A DNA stretch of 64,000 nucleotides from Gordonia sp. X0973. Lineage in GTDB: Bacteria > Actinomycetota > Actinomycetes > Mycobacteriales > Mycobacteriaceae. A program made the translations under genes and the position numbers. Under the pieces are notes generated by a model. That model was given only the letters and a program-made list of their open reading frames with translations. It did not search any database and was not told the origin of the DNA. The stretch's first letter is position 1, and each line of letters opens with the position of its first letter. Positions 11,401 to 18,233 of this stretch are shown in pieces. The stretch is from positions 2,852,001 through 2,916,000 of the forward strand of contig NZ_CP054691.1 in the NCBI RefSeq assembly GCF_013348785.1. The letters are read 5' to 3'.

Positions 11401-13504
11401 CCGGGACGAAATGCATGGTCGTCACCGACCGACGTGCGATCAGGTCGATCAGGTATTCCGGGTCACGGTGCCCGTCGGGTTTCGCGATCACCATCGCCGC
11501 ACCGGTCCGCAGCGGCCAGAGCAGCTCCCACACCGAGACGTCGAAGGTGATCGGGGTCTTGTACATCACCGCGTCGGCGGGCCCGATCGGATAGTCCTCC
11601 TGCATCCAGGACAGCCGGTTGAGGACTGCCGCCGTGCCGACCTGCACGCCCTTGGGCACACCGGTCGACCCCGACGTGAAGATCACGTAGGCGGGCAGCC
11701 CGGCCCCGGCCAGCGGTTGCGACGGCGACGGGGACGCGAGTGCCCCGGCGACGGTGAAGCCGACCGTCTCCAGGAATTCCGTGTCGACGACGAGCGCCGG
11801 GGAGGCGGTTTCGACGATGAGTTCGCGACGGGCCGCCGGATCGGCCGGGCCGACCGGGACGTAGGCGGCGCCGACGGAGAGTGCCGCATACACGGCTGCG
11901 ACCTGGGTGACACCGCGCTCCAGGACGATCCCGACCCGGTCGCCCGGCTCGGTCCCCCGCTCCCGCAGGATCTGGGCCAGCGCCGAGCGGATCGCGTCGA
12001 ACTCGGCGTAGGTGTACCGGTCGTCGCCGTCGTAGACGGCGATGTCGTTCGGCGAGGCCCGCACCCGGCCCGCGAACGCGTCGAGCAGGTGTGCGGAGCC
12101 GGTCTCGAAGTCCCGGACCCGCCCGCGCTCGAAATCCCGCAGTGAATCCTCCTCGCCGGCCAGCAGCAGGGGCAGCTGCCACACCGGGGCGTCCGGATGC
12201 GCGACGAACGCCTCGACGAAGGCCAGGAATCGGCGGTGGTGCGCGGCGATCTCGGCCTCGGTGTAGCGGAACGGGTTGCCGTGCAGGTCGACGACCAGCG
12301 GCAGCCCCGGACCGGCTTGGTACAGGTTGACCAGCAGGTCTTCGAGGATGCCCGAGGCCAGGATGCGGTAGTCGACGCGGGCGCCGTCGATCTCGATCGG
12401 CGCGTCGAAGAAGACCATGTTGATGGTGGGGCCGAAGCCCACCGCGTCGGCGTCGAGGCCGGCGTCGCGCCGGATGTCGTCGGAGCGGTACCGCTGGTGG
12501 CGCAGGGCGCCGGTCATCTCCAGCTGCACCGATCTGACCAGGTCGCCGACCGAGGTCTGGGCCAGCCCCGTCATCCGGACCGGGAGGATGTTGGAGACCA
12601 TGCCCCCGGCGCGCTTGATCTTCGCGGTGGCGCGACCGGTCACCGGCAGGCTGATCAGCACGTCGTCGTTGCCGGTCATGCGGTAGAGGTAGGCGCCGTA
12701 GGCGGCGGCCAGGATCATAGCCGACGAGCTGCCGAGTTCGCCGGCCAGCTCCTCGATCCGGGACTGGACGGCGGCGGGCAACGGGGAGCCGGCCACGATG
12801 TTGGCCGGCGAGAGACCGGTGGCGGCCGGGCGGCGGCTCAGGGTCACCCGCTCGGGGAGGTCGGCCATCAGCTCGGCCCAGTGCTGGTGATCGGAGTTGC
12901 GACGGGGGCTGTCCTGGTATTTCTGCTCGTCGGCCACGATCTCGGCCAGGGTGGCCGCCGGCTTCTCGACGGGTTCGGCACCGCGCCGCGCCGCGTTGTA
13001 GCGCTCGACGGTCAGCCGGACCAGGGTGAGCGCGGCGAAGCCGTCGATGACGATGTGATGTCCGCGGCCGTACCAGAACGTGCGGTCGTCGGCGATGCGC
13101 AGCAGCCGCGACACCACCAGCGGGTCGTGCGCGATGTCCAGCGGCGCCCGGTACTCGGCGCGCATCCAGTCGAGGGCAGCGGCCTCCGGGTCGGTCTCGT
13201 CGCGGAAGTCCAAGATGTCGACGGTGATCGGCAGGTCGAAGTCCACCACCTGGGCGGGGGTGCCGTCCTCCTGCTCGACGAGGCGCACATACGGCGACTG
13301 GAGGACGCGGCCCGCGGCGAGGTTGCACTCCCCGAAGAGTTCCAGGTCGAAACCGCCGGGTTCGTGCCGGATGTCGAGGTACTGTGCGACGTTGACCGAG
13401 TAGTCCGGGGACAGATTCTCGGCGAACCACATGCCGCGCTGGGCCGGGGTCAGGGAGAGCACTTCAGCGGTCGGCAAGGCAGCACTCGACCTGCGCTCTG
13501 CCAT
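5489..13504 (-). CDS. Non-ribosomal peptide synthetase, first subunit: C-A-T-C-A-T-C, serine-activating EntF-like first module
   Basis: A 2671-residue assembly-line enzyme. Order: C1 (15-450, HHIVIDG at 149-155), A1 (470-970, FTSGSTGVPKG), T1 (GADSL near 993), C2 (HHIVGDG near 1178), A2 (TSGSTGRPKA near 1665), T2 (GGNSL near 2045), C3 (HHISVDG near 2236), then about 80 residues resembling the start of an A domain. C1 begins like EntF (AQRGMWFAENL, then SVNVAQYL), and the A1 pocket read by hand is D-V-W-H-F-S-L-V-D, the EntF serine code. An aryl-Ser start, as in catecholate siderophores, is therefore likely. A2 reads D-A-F-V-L-A-L-I-W, which I cannot assign. ATG follows a strong AGGAGG (about 13515-13520). 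No aryl-activating enzyme, MbtH-like protein, thioesterase or clear iron box is in the window. Confidence 0.95.
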   Translation of the reverse strand: MAERRSSAALPTAEVLSLTPAQRGMWFAENLSPDYSVNVAQYLDIRHEPGGFDLELFGECNLAAGRVLQSPYVRLVEQEDGTPAQVVDFDLPITVDILDFRDETDPEAAALDWMRAEYRAPLDIAHDPLVVSRLLRIADDRTFWYGRGHHIVIDGFAALTLVRLTVERYNAARRGAEPVEKPAATLAEIVADEQKYQDSPRRNSDHQHWAELMADLPERVTLSRRPAATGLSPANIVAGSPLPAAVQSRIEELAGELGSSSAMILAAAYGAYLYRMTGNDDVLISLPVTGRATAKIKRAGGMVSNILPVRMTGLAQTSVGDLVRSVQLEMTGALRHQRYRSDDIRRDAGLDADAVGFGPTINMVFFDAPIEIDGARVDYRILASGILEDLLVNLYQAGPGLPLVVDLHGNPFRYTEAEIAAHHRRFLAFVEAFVAHPDAPVWQLPLLLAGEEDSLRDFERGRVRDFETGSAHLLDAFAGRVRASPNDIAVYDGDDRYTYAEFDAIRSALAQILRERGTEPGDRVGIVLERGVTQVAAVYAALSVGAAYVPVGPADPAARRELIVETASPALVVDTEFLETVGFTVAGALASPSPSQPLAGAGLPAYVIFTSGSTGVPKGVQVGTAAVLNRLSWMQEDYPIGPADAVMYKTPITFDVSVWELLWPLRTGAAMVIAKPDGHRDPEYLIDLIARRSVTTMHFVPAMLAVFLEAADGGLPSSLRRIFTSGEDLPATLAARVSDLFDGELVNLYGPTEAAVDITQYRVPARPTEMRIGAPVANSTVLVLDDHLGRLPVGAIGELYLAGYQLADGYAAQAGLTADRFVANPDGRGERMYRTGDLVRWTEDATLQYVGRVDFQVKIRGQRVELGEIESALGSHPDVDSAVAVVRELDAGAAVIGYVRAPSGRPELLDELERECAAVLPAHMVPAAVVVLDEFPTSSSGKLDRRALPEPTVLRGGDVEYVAPASEVEKRIAQRIEQLLGVRRVGLRDNLFSLGADSLAAARLATALRTRDDLTIPLTAIFAGPDVAALAAAAQMSDPDRPPLRAADRPPTIPVSATQTRLWFVNRLDPDSPAYNMPGAVRLGPAVDLPALRQAIADVVIRHESLRTRFVEVDGEPVQVVGPAESVTPESAVTVVDTADVDAAVVSAAAVGFDLSRGAFRAELLRGPESVLVVTLHHIVGDGASLRPLIGDVLTAYNARRHGFAPFFPPLPVQYADYTLWYAEVLGDADAPDSVASREIDYWKRRLAGAPELTTPPADRPRPHRPTGRGGFVDRVLTPAAVAELRELAAATGVTLFTVVEAALAVVLARLSDTDDVVIGTAVAGRDEPELADLVGMFVNTVALRTSITPGLSVRELLTAVQRNRAEALSHSTTPFEHVVDAVAPSRTLEHSPIFQVALTLVADAVGAIDTEHDFEVVASRVPAAKYDLSITAVEKGAGGLELEYNYAADLFDPATVESLAVHVERVLHAMTVAPDTPIGRIDLVDAEQVRRLTAPAAASAQPRTLRAFVGEWLAAGCRRDDQALLVGDAALTATAASSRINQLARELIARGIGPGTTVGVRIPRSVDSVVAMLAVAVAGAAFVFIDPKLPPARQAALLADSGVALGITTAAGAAPDTAAPDAAVHWLVLEDEVTELHLAGHPTMAVADAELTAPVPVDGTAYLIYTSGSTGRPKAVEVTHAGLANLVANQRDVLGLDPGAVVLHMASPAFDAMVFELMMAVGAQARLVVADAETIAGPELEQTIADGGVTHAVMTPTVLATLGPAAVPGLSTVLAAGEACPDELARTWARHRRFFNLYGPSEFTIWATADGPMVPGDPITIGRALPGVRALVLDSGLRPTPVGVVGDLYLSGAQNARGYHDRAGLTAGAFVADPFGCGGRIYRTGDRVVRRADGKLVFHGRSDFQLKIRGLRIEPGEIDAVLATHPTVANVTTVGVDAPSGEQVLAAYVAPRPGEVIAPDELLGFAREHLPGHYVPQLVKVIDEFPRTPIGKIDRAALPAIEFGDAEFVAPRSELEATVAGVFAAVLDIDRISVTSGFFEMGGNSLSAVKLAARLASVVDRPVGVETVFEAPTPAGLAARLAQDRDGRPGPPPLGPRPRANLVPVSAVQRGMWLLNRANPESSAYNLPLTLRLTGELDLDALRRALVDVVDRHESLRTMYPMINGVPVQVIESTEAVAAQIDAPLVDLSGGDAPAAAALAEVTDRGFDVTGQVPIRAAVLRLAPLEHVLTLVVHHISVDGASMSPLARDLMIAYEARRTGEAPQWPPLPVQFADYAIWTDERLGVAHDGESERDRQLGYWSARLQGSPELLGLPADRQRPQAPTFAGGEVECEIPARIVDGLTAIARADNATLFMVAHAALAVMLAKVSGQADVVVGTPYAGRGSEALDGVVGMFVNSVPLRTAVDPGESFADFVGRVRTADLADLAHADVAFEEIVTALGRGRTAGYNPLFQVMFTFQNLTFPTVELSGLRVEPQAVPVTTVQTDLGLTLFPNDPLAGSTDGAMRATWSFARELFDEATVQRFAKWYLGVLEAVVEDPESVVGDISLELPVRAVADVPETAAVPLPQAVSEAAAIDPGHLAAELAGERVSIGELAAGALALADVLPDADGGSALTMALLSALPALAAGGPAALDEVLTQLRHNVDEIGTVDGSSAATSSSMTSQGTSER

Positions 13505-13535
13505 CAGCCTTGACCTCCTACCGCGTCATTAGTGC

Positions 13536-13551
13536 TTGTCGTCGGCGACAA
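13536..13551. promoter_or_regulatory. Possible operator between the NRPS and exporter genes
   Basis: In the 236-bp divergent gap 13505-13740 the arms TTGTCG (13536-13541) and CGACAA (13546-13551) form a perfect inverted repeat with a 4-bp spacer, about 32 bp upstream of the NRPS start. It could bind a regulator of the synthetase. I looked for an IdeR/DtxR-type iron box (TTAGG...CCTAA) in this gap and saw none. The rest of the gap holds no other recognisable gene or site. Confidence 0.25.
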
Positions 13552-13740
13552 CTCATTCGTTACGAGTCGCGCGCCCTCGCCACCGGCCGGTCGGCCCGCC
13601 AATATAGTCGTCAAGAGGACCGCGGATTCCGACCAGCGCGGGAGCCCGCCGCCGCGAACCACATCCCGCCCCGCGTGACACCGCCGGAGCAGCGGACGGT
13701 TACCGGCACGCATGACGAGACGACGAGGGGAACCGCCAAA

Positions 13741-15111
13741 TTGGGAGCCTATAACGAGCCCGACCACCGGGTGGTTCGCGCCGGTCACCGCTCCCACGGT
13801 ACCGACGACGCGGCGGCGGTGCAGGCGCGGCCGGGCGCCCCCGAGCCCGATCCCGGCGAACCGGACACGCCGTCGGTGCGGGCGTCCGGGCCGGCCGTCG
13901 CGCCCGCGTCGCGCAACATCACGCCGACCGGCGACCCGCAGCCGTCGACGCCGAACATCACGCCGGTCGAGGCGGATTCCCCGCAGGTCTACGACGACTA
14001 CTACGGCAGTGAGCCGTCGGCGGCCGGTACCGGGGATCTCGTTGGCCCCGCGCCGACGGACGCCGCCGTGCGGCCCGCGACCGCCGTCGCCCCGGTCCCG
14101 CAGGCCGACCCCGACCCGGTACCGGTGCGCACCGCGGCCTCCCGCATCGCCCGGCCGCGCGTCCCGTTGAGCGAGCCGACCATCAAGGTCGGCGGGCTGA
14201 CCAAGTCCTTCGGCGAGAACACCGTGGTCGACGGCATCTCCTTCTCGGTGGCCCCCGGCACGGTGCTCGCGCTACTCGGCCCCAACGGCGCGGGCAAGAC
14301 CACCACGGTCAACCTGCTGACCACCCTGCTCAAGCCCGATGCGGGCACCGCCGTCGTCGCCGGGCACGACGTCGTGACCGCGGCCCGGGAGGTCCGGCGC
14401 AAGATCGCGTTGACCGGTCAGTTCGCGGCACTCGACGAGTCGCTGTCCGGCCGCGAGAACCTCGTCCTGTTCGGGCGCCTGCAGGGGTTGCGCAAGCCCG
14501 CCGCCCAAGCCCGCGCCGACGAACTGCTCTCCCTGTTCGACCTGGCCGACGCCGGGGCCAGGAAGGTCTCCACCTATTCCGGCGGTATGCGCAGGCGCGT
14601 CGACCTCGCCTGCGGCCTGGTCACCGCACCCGAGGTCGTCTTCCTCGACGAGCCGACGACCGGGCTGGACCCCCGCAGCCGCCAGGAGGTGTGGTCGCTG
14701 GTCGAACGCCTGCGGGACCAGGGCGTCACCATCCTGCTGACCACCCAGTACCTCGAAGAGGCCGATCTGCTCGCCGACGAGATCGTCGTGATCGACCACG
14801 GCCGGGTCATCGCCGAGGGGACCGCGGCACAGCTCAAGGAGCAGACCGGCGGCACGTTCTGCGACGTGACCCCGGCGCATCTGGCCGAACTGCCCCACCT
14901 GGAGACGGTGTTGGCCGACCTCATCGGCGCCGGGGCCGGTCACCGCGGCGAGGTGTCGCTGTCCATCCCGGCCCCCACCGGCACCGATGTCCTCGTCGAG
15001 ATCGTGCGCCGCACCACCGACGCCGGCATCGAGCTGGCCGACATCACCATGCGCCGCCCCTCCCTCGACGACGTCTTCCTCGCACTGACCGCACCGGGCC
15101 GGCTCCCGTGA
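13741..15111 (+). CDS. DrrA-family ABC transporter ATP-binding protein with long N-terminal extension
   Basis: ATPase of a drug/lipid/peptide export system. The ABC domain begins near residue 145 and shows Walker A (GPNGAGKTT), signature (YSGGMRRR) and Walker B (VVFLDEPTTGLD), followed by the usual DrrA C-terminal region. Ahead of it lie about 145 Pro/Ala/Asp-rich residues without predicted fold, twice the motif NITP. DrrA proteins are usually about 330 residues; this one is 456. Start choice: TTG at 13741, ten bases after GAGGGG; the frame remains open upstream to 13510, so the start is uncertain. The stop overlaps the next GTG (GTGA), so the three genes 13741-16762 form one unit. Divergence from the NRPS genes suggests export of their product, but that is inference. 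Confidence 0.88.
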   Translation: MGAYNEPDHRVVRAGHRSHGTDDAAAVQARPGAPEPDPGEPDTPSVRASGPAVAPASRNITPTGDPQPSTPNITPVEADSPQVYDDYYGSEPSAAGTGDLVGPAPTDAAVRPATAVAPVPQADPDPVPVRTAASRIARPRVPLSEPTIKVGGLTKSFGENTVVDGISFSVAPGTVLALLGPNGAGKTTTVNLLTTLLKPDAGTAVVAGHDVVTAAREVRRKIALTGQFAALDESLSGRENLVLFGRLQGLRKPAAQARADELLSLFDLADAGARKVSTYSGGMRRRVDLACGLVTAPEVVFLDEPTTGLDPRSRQEVWSLVERLRDQGVTILLTTQYLEEADLLADEIVVIDHGRVIAEGTAAQLKEQTGGTFCDVTPAHLAELPHLETVLADLIGAGAGHRGEVSLSIPAPTGTDVLVEIVRRTTDAGIELADITMRRPSLDDVFLALTAPGRLP

Positions 15112-15917
15112 GCGCCGGGGTCGCGACGGCGGTGCCCTCCCCGGCGGGCGCCGCGCATCCCAACGCCGTCGGTCAGTGGTGGGCGCTGTCGGCGCGGGCG
15201 ATGCGCGGCGTGGTCGTCAACGGGGAGGTCGTGATGGCCTTCCTCTCGCCGGCCTTCCTCGCGGTCTGCTTCTACCTGCCCCTGCGCAACATCATGGACG
15301 TGCCCGGGATGGGCTACGCCCAGTTCCTGATGCCGATCATCGTGCTGCAGTCAACGGCGTTCACCGCCTCCTCGGCGGCCATGCGCTCCGCCCTCGACCG
15401 ACAGAACGGGATCACCACGCGGTTCGCCACCCTGCCGATGCCGGCCGTCGTCGCACCGGCCGCCCGCTTCAGCGCGAACCTCCTGCTGCTGGGCATCTCC
15501 CTGGTCTGCGGCGCGATCGCGGTGCTGATCATCGGCTGGCGTCCGGGCGGCGGCGTCTCCGGGACCCTCGCCCTGATCGCCATCGCGGCCGCGATCGGCG
15601 CCTGCCTGATGGCGATCGGCGACGCACTGGGCGTCGTCGCGCCGTCGCCGGAGGCCACCAGCCAGGTCTTGACGTTGCCCATCCTGATCCTCGGGATGGT
15701 CTCCACCGGATTCGCCCCAGCGCAGCGCTTTCCGACGTGGATCCGCGGTTTCGCGGAGAACCAGCCGATCTCGGTGTGGGCGGAGACGATGCGCCACCTG
15801 GACGGGGCGACGGGCACGGCCAACCGACTCGGCGCCTCGGTGATGTGGATCGCGGTTCTCGCCGCCGTCGCCGTCGCACTGATGGTGCTCGCCGCACGGA
15901 AGACCATGCGGCGATGA
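15108..15917 (+). CDS. DrrB-family ABC-2 type transporter permease
   Basis: A 269-residue integral membrane protein. Hydrophobic stretches include AFLSPAFLAVCFYLPL near the N-terminus, a pair around residues 120-180, and a C-terminal helix (VMWIAVLAAVAVALMVLAA), matching the six-helix ABC-2 permease family that works with DrrA-type ATPases. The GTG start at 15108 overlaps the ATPase stop by four bases, and its own TGA overlaps the next ATG (ATGA). It should pair with the following permease to form the membrane part of the exporter. Confidence 0.9.
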   Translation: MSAGVATAVPSPAGAAHPNAVGQWWALSARAMRGVVVNGEVVMAFLSPAFLAVCFYLPLRNIMDVPGMGYAQFLMPIIVLQSTAFTASSAAMRSALDRQNGITTRFATLPMPAVVAPAARFSANLLLLGISLVCGAIAVLIIGWRPGGGVSGTLALIAIAAAIGACLMAIGDALGVVAPSPEATSQVLTLPILILGMVSTGFAPAQRFPTWIRGFAENQPISVWAETMRHLDGATGTANRLGASVMWIAVLAAVAVALMVLAARKTMRR

Positions 15918-16762
15918 GCGCGCCGACGGGGACGGCGACCGCGCAGGCGGGTCGTCGCGACGTCCTCACCCACGCATCGTCGCCCGCCGCCCTGGGCTGG
16001 CCCGCCCAGACCCTGATCCTCACCGGTCGACAGCTGCGGGTGTGGGGGCGCGATCCCATGTCGGTGATGACCGTGCTGGGCGTACCGATCCTGACGATGG
16101 TCATGTTCAAGGTGGTGCTCGGCGACGTGGTCGGCTCGGCCACCGGACAGAACAGCGCTTTCGGCACCGTCCCGCTGGTCATCATCGTCAGCGCGATGGC
16201 CGGTTCGATGGCCGCGGCGATGAAACTCAACGTCGAGCGCAGCTCCGGCCTTCTCGGTCGGCTGGCCACGCTCCCGATCAGCCGGGGCGCCGATCTGGGG
16301 TCGCGGCTGCTCACCGAACTCATCCGCATCCTCGTCACCACCGCCCTGCTGGTGGTCGCGGGATATGCGATCGGATTCCGGTTCACGCAGGGCATCGGCC
16401 CGGCCGTCGGACTGTTCGGCGTCGCCCTGGTCTTCGGCGGCGGATTCGCGGTCATGGTCCTGGCGCTGGCCGTCTCCTTTCCCACCGGCGCCCCGGTGGT
16501 CCCGCTGCTGTCGCTGCTCACCAGCCTGTTGATGTTCTTCAATTCCGGTTTCGCACCGGCGCACGGCTATCCCGGTTGGCTGCAACCCCTGGTCCGCAAC
16601 CAACCGATGACCCCGGCGATCGACGTCATGCGCCATCTGGCCGCGGGCGGTCCGGTCGCCCACGACCTCCTGGTCGTGCTGGCCTGGTCGCTCGCCTCCG
16701 TCGCGATCTTCACCGTTCCCGCCTTGCGCGGCTACGCCCGCGCGGCGACGTCGCGGCATTGA
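15914..16762 (+). CDS. DrrC-family ABC-2 type transporter permease
   Basis: A 282-residue membrane protein, second permease of the exporter. The ATG at 15914 overlaps the previous stop (ATGA). After about 35 polar residues the sequence carries the typical start of the family (TLILTGRQLRVWGRDP) and six hydrophobic segments, ending near VVLAWSLASVAIFTVPAL. Family members act with DrrA and DrrB in antibiotic or lipid export. Last gene of the three-gene unit. Confidence 0.9.
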   Translation: MSAPTGTATAQAGRRDVLTHASSPAALGWPAQTLILTGRQLRVWGRDPMSVMTVLGVPILTMVMFKVVLGDVVGSATGQNSAFGTVPLVIIVSAMAGSMAAAMKLNVERSSGLLGRLATLPISRGADLGSRLLTELIRILVTTALLVVAGYAIGFRFTQGIGPAVGLFGVALVFGGGFAVMVLALAVSFPTGAPVVPLLSLLTSLLMFFNSGFAPAHGYPGWLQPLVRNQPMTPAIDVMRHLAAGGPVAHDLLVVLAWSLASVAIFTVPALRGYARAATSRH

Positions 16763-16793
16763 CGCTCGAGACCCCAGGAGGTAAAGCAGGATC

Positions 16794-17186
16794 ATGGAAC
16801 CAACATTCGACGAGGTGGCCCGCTCCAAATACGTGAGCCTGACGACGTTTACCAAGAACGGGACGCCCAAGCCGACGCCGGTCTGGATATGTCCGTCCCC
16901 CTCCGGGCAGGGCCGCTACTGGATCATCTCCGAGTCCGACGCCTGGAAGGTCAAGCGGATCCGCAACACCCCCCGAGTCACGCTGGCCCGGTGCGACTTC
17001 CGCGGCAACGTCAAGGGTGAGGCGGTGGAGGCGACGGCGACCTTGCTCCCGTCGTCGGATACCGCGATCGTCTACGACGCGATCAATCGTCGCTACGGCC
17101 TGATCGGCCGGGCGTTCGGCTTCTTCTCCAAGCTGCGCGGCGGAATGGAGAACAACGTCGGGATCGAGGTCCGGGCGGCCGACTGA
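16794..17186 (+). CDS. PPOX-class (FDOR-type) probable F420-dependent oxidoreductase
   Basis: A 130-residue split-barrel flavin/deazaflavin protein. Typical features are the N-terminal helix followed by YVSLTTFTKNGTPKPTPVW, the central SESDAWKVKRIRNTPRVTLARCD stretch (read in two pieces), and a C-terminal helix; these match actinobacterial F420-binding PPOX proteins of about 130-140 residues. A strong AGGAGG lies about ten bases before the ATG. Substrate unknown. It sits 31 bp after the exporter genes on the same strand and may be co-transcribed. Confidence 0.85.
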   Translation: MEPTFDEVARSKYVSLTTFTKNGTPKPTPVWICPSPSGQGRYWIISESDAWKVKRIRNTPRVTLARCDFRGNVKGEAVEATATLLPSSDTAIVYDAINRRYGLIGRAFGFFSKLRGGMENNVGIEVRAAD

Positions 17187-17222
17187 TTCGTCCGTTATGC
17201 GTGGGTTAGGCTGATTCGCGCT

Positions 17223-17834
17223 ATGACAGACATCAAATCGTCGCCCGCCCCGCAGGTATCCCCGCGCCATCCGGCGCAGGAGAGCTTCGTCCGATTCGTC
17301 GGCTCGTCGATCTTCATCAGCCGCTGGCTGCAGGCGCCCCTCTACATCGGACTCATCGTCGCCCAGGCGGTGTACGTGGTCGTGTTCTGGAAGGAACTCA
17401 TCCACCTCGTCACCGATTTCAGCCACCTCTCCGAGGAGAAGGTGATGCTGATCGTCCTCGGCCTCGTCGACGTGGTGATGATCGCGAACCTCCTCATCAT
17501 GGTCATCATCGGCGGCTACGAGACCTTCGTCTCGCGCATCGGCATGGAGTCGCATCCGGATAAACCGGAATGGCTCTCGCACGTGAATCCCAACGTGCTG
17601 AAGGTGAAGCTGGCGATGTCGATCATCGGCATCTCCTCGATCCACCTGCTCAAGTCGTTCATCGAGGCGGGTTCCACGGTCAACGAGCCGCACGGCGGCG
17701 ACAAGCTGATGTGGCAGACGATCATCCACATGGCCTTCATCGCCTCGGCCATCGGCCTGGCCTTCGTCGACTGGATCTCCGCGAAAGCCGCCGCGATCAA
17801 CCACGACGCCACCGGCACCGCCGACCAGGTCTAG
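17223..17834 (+). CDS. UPF0114 (YqhA-type) membrane protein
   Basis: 203 residues with an N-terminal soluble stretch and about four hydrophobic segments: around 42-57 (LYIGLIVAQAVYVVVF), 75-100 (VMLIVLGLVDVVMIANLLIM), 126-148 and 175-190. The motif GGYETFVSR after the second segment and the length match UPF0114, a family of unknown function. The ATG is 37 bp after the previous stop; no strong ribosome site is visible. The gene is followed by a repeat array and no obvious terminator. Confidence 0.85.
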   Translation: MTDIKSSPAPQVSPRHPAQESFVRFVGSSIFISRWLQAPLYIGLIVAQAVYVVVFWKELIHLVTDFSHLSEEKVMLIVLGLVDVVMIANLLIMVIIGGYETFVSRIGMESHPDKPEWLSHVNPNVLKVKLAMSIIGISSIHLLKSFIEAGSTVNEPHGGDKLMWQTIIHMAFIASAIGLAFVDWISAKAAAINHDATGTADQV

Positions 17835-17858
17835 CCCGGCGATTCGGCTTCGCCACTG

Positions 17859-18185
17859 GGTCTCGATACACCGACTCGGCTAGCGCCTCGCCGGCACTCG
17901 ACCACCGTAAGTAGATGGTCGGTCTCGATGCGATCCTTCGGCGGGTCTCGATACACCGACTCGGCTAGCGCCTCGCCGGCACTCGACCACCGTGGATGGG
18001 TGGTCGGTCTCGATACACCGACTCGGCTAGCGCCTCGTCGGCACTCGACCACCGTAAAGGTGGTCGAGTCGGCGGATCCGACGGTGGTCGAGTGGATCCG
18101 AGCCGCTAGGCGAGGAACCGTATCGAGACCCCGCTAGGCGAGGAACCGTATCGAGACCTCGTTAGACGAAGGCCCTATCGAGACC
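17859..18185. repeat. Array of a 50-bp intergenic element (four full or near-full copies plus fragments)
   Basis: The 399-bp gene-free gap 17835-18233 is filled by copies of one 50-bp element. Plus-orientation copies lie at 17859-17908, 17944-17993 and 18006-18055; each begins GGTCTCGATACACCGACTCG and ends TCGACCACCGT. An inverted, diverged copy lies at 18081-18130, followed by two partial inverted copies at 18131-18158 and 18159-18185. The two ends are imperfect inverted repeats (GGTCTCGA against TCGACCACC), and the interior holds CCGACTCGG and GGCTAGCGCC, which can fold. No protein-coding potential is apparent. The same element recurs near 42.9 kb and 44 kb. Confidence 0.9.
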
Positions 18186-18233
18186 ATCACGGGGGATAAT
18201 CGTCGACGTGACTTCGACGACGACAGCGCGCCC

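Noticed and set aside
13505..13740. Expected iron-responsive (IdeR/DtxR) box before the siderophore-type NRPS
   Set aside because: No sequence close to the 19-bp consensus was found; only a 16-bp palindrome of another type.
13504..13797. 97-codon minus-strand frame upstream of the first synthetase
   Set aside because: No motif, not MbtH-like, spans the divergent promoter gap and the start of the exporter gene.
17831..18137. Short frames of 69-73 codons in the repeat array
   Set aside because: They are translations of the 50-bp element and share its periodicity; no starts or ribosome sites.
17859..18185. CRISPR array
   Set aside because: The repeats are 50 bp, occur in both orientations, have irregular or no spacers, and no cas gene is near.
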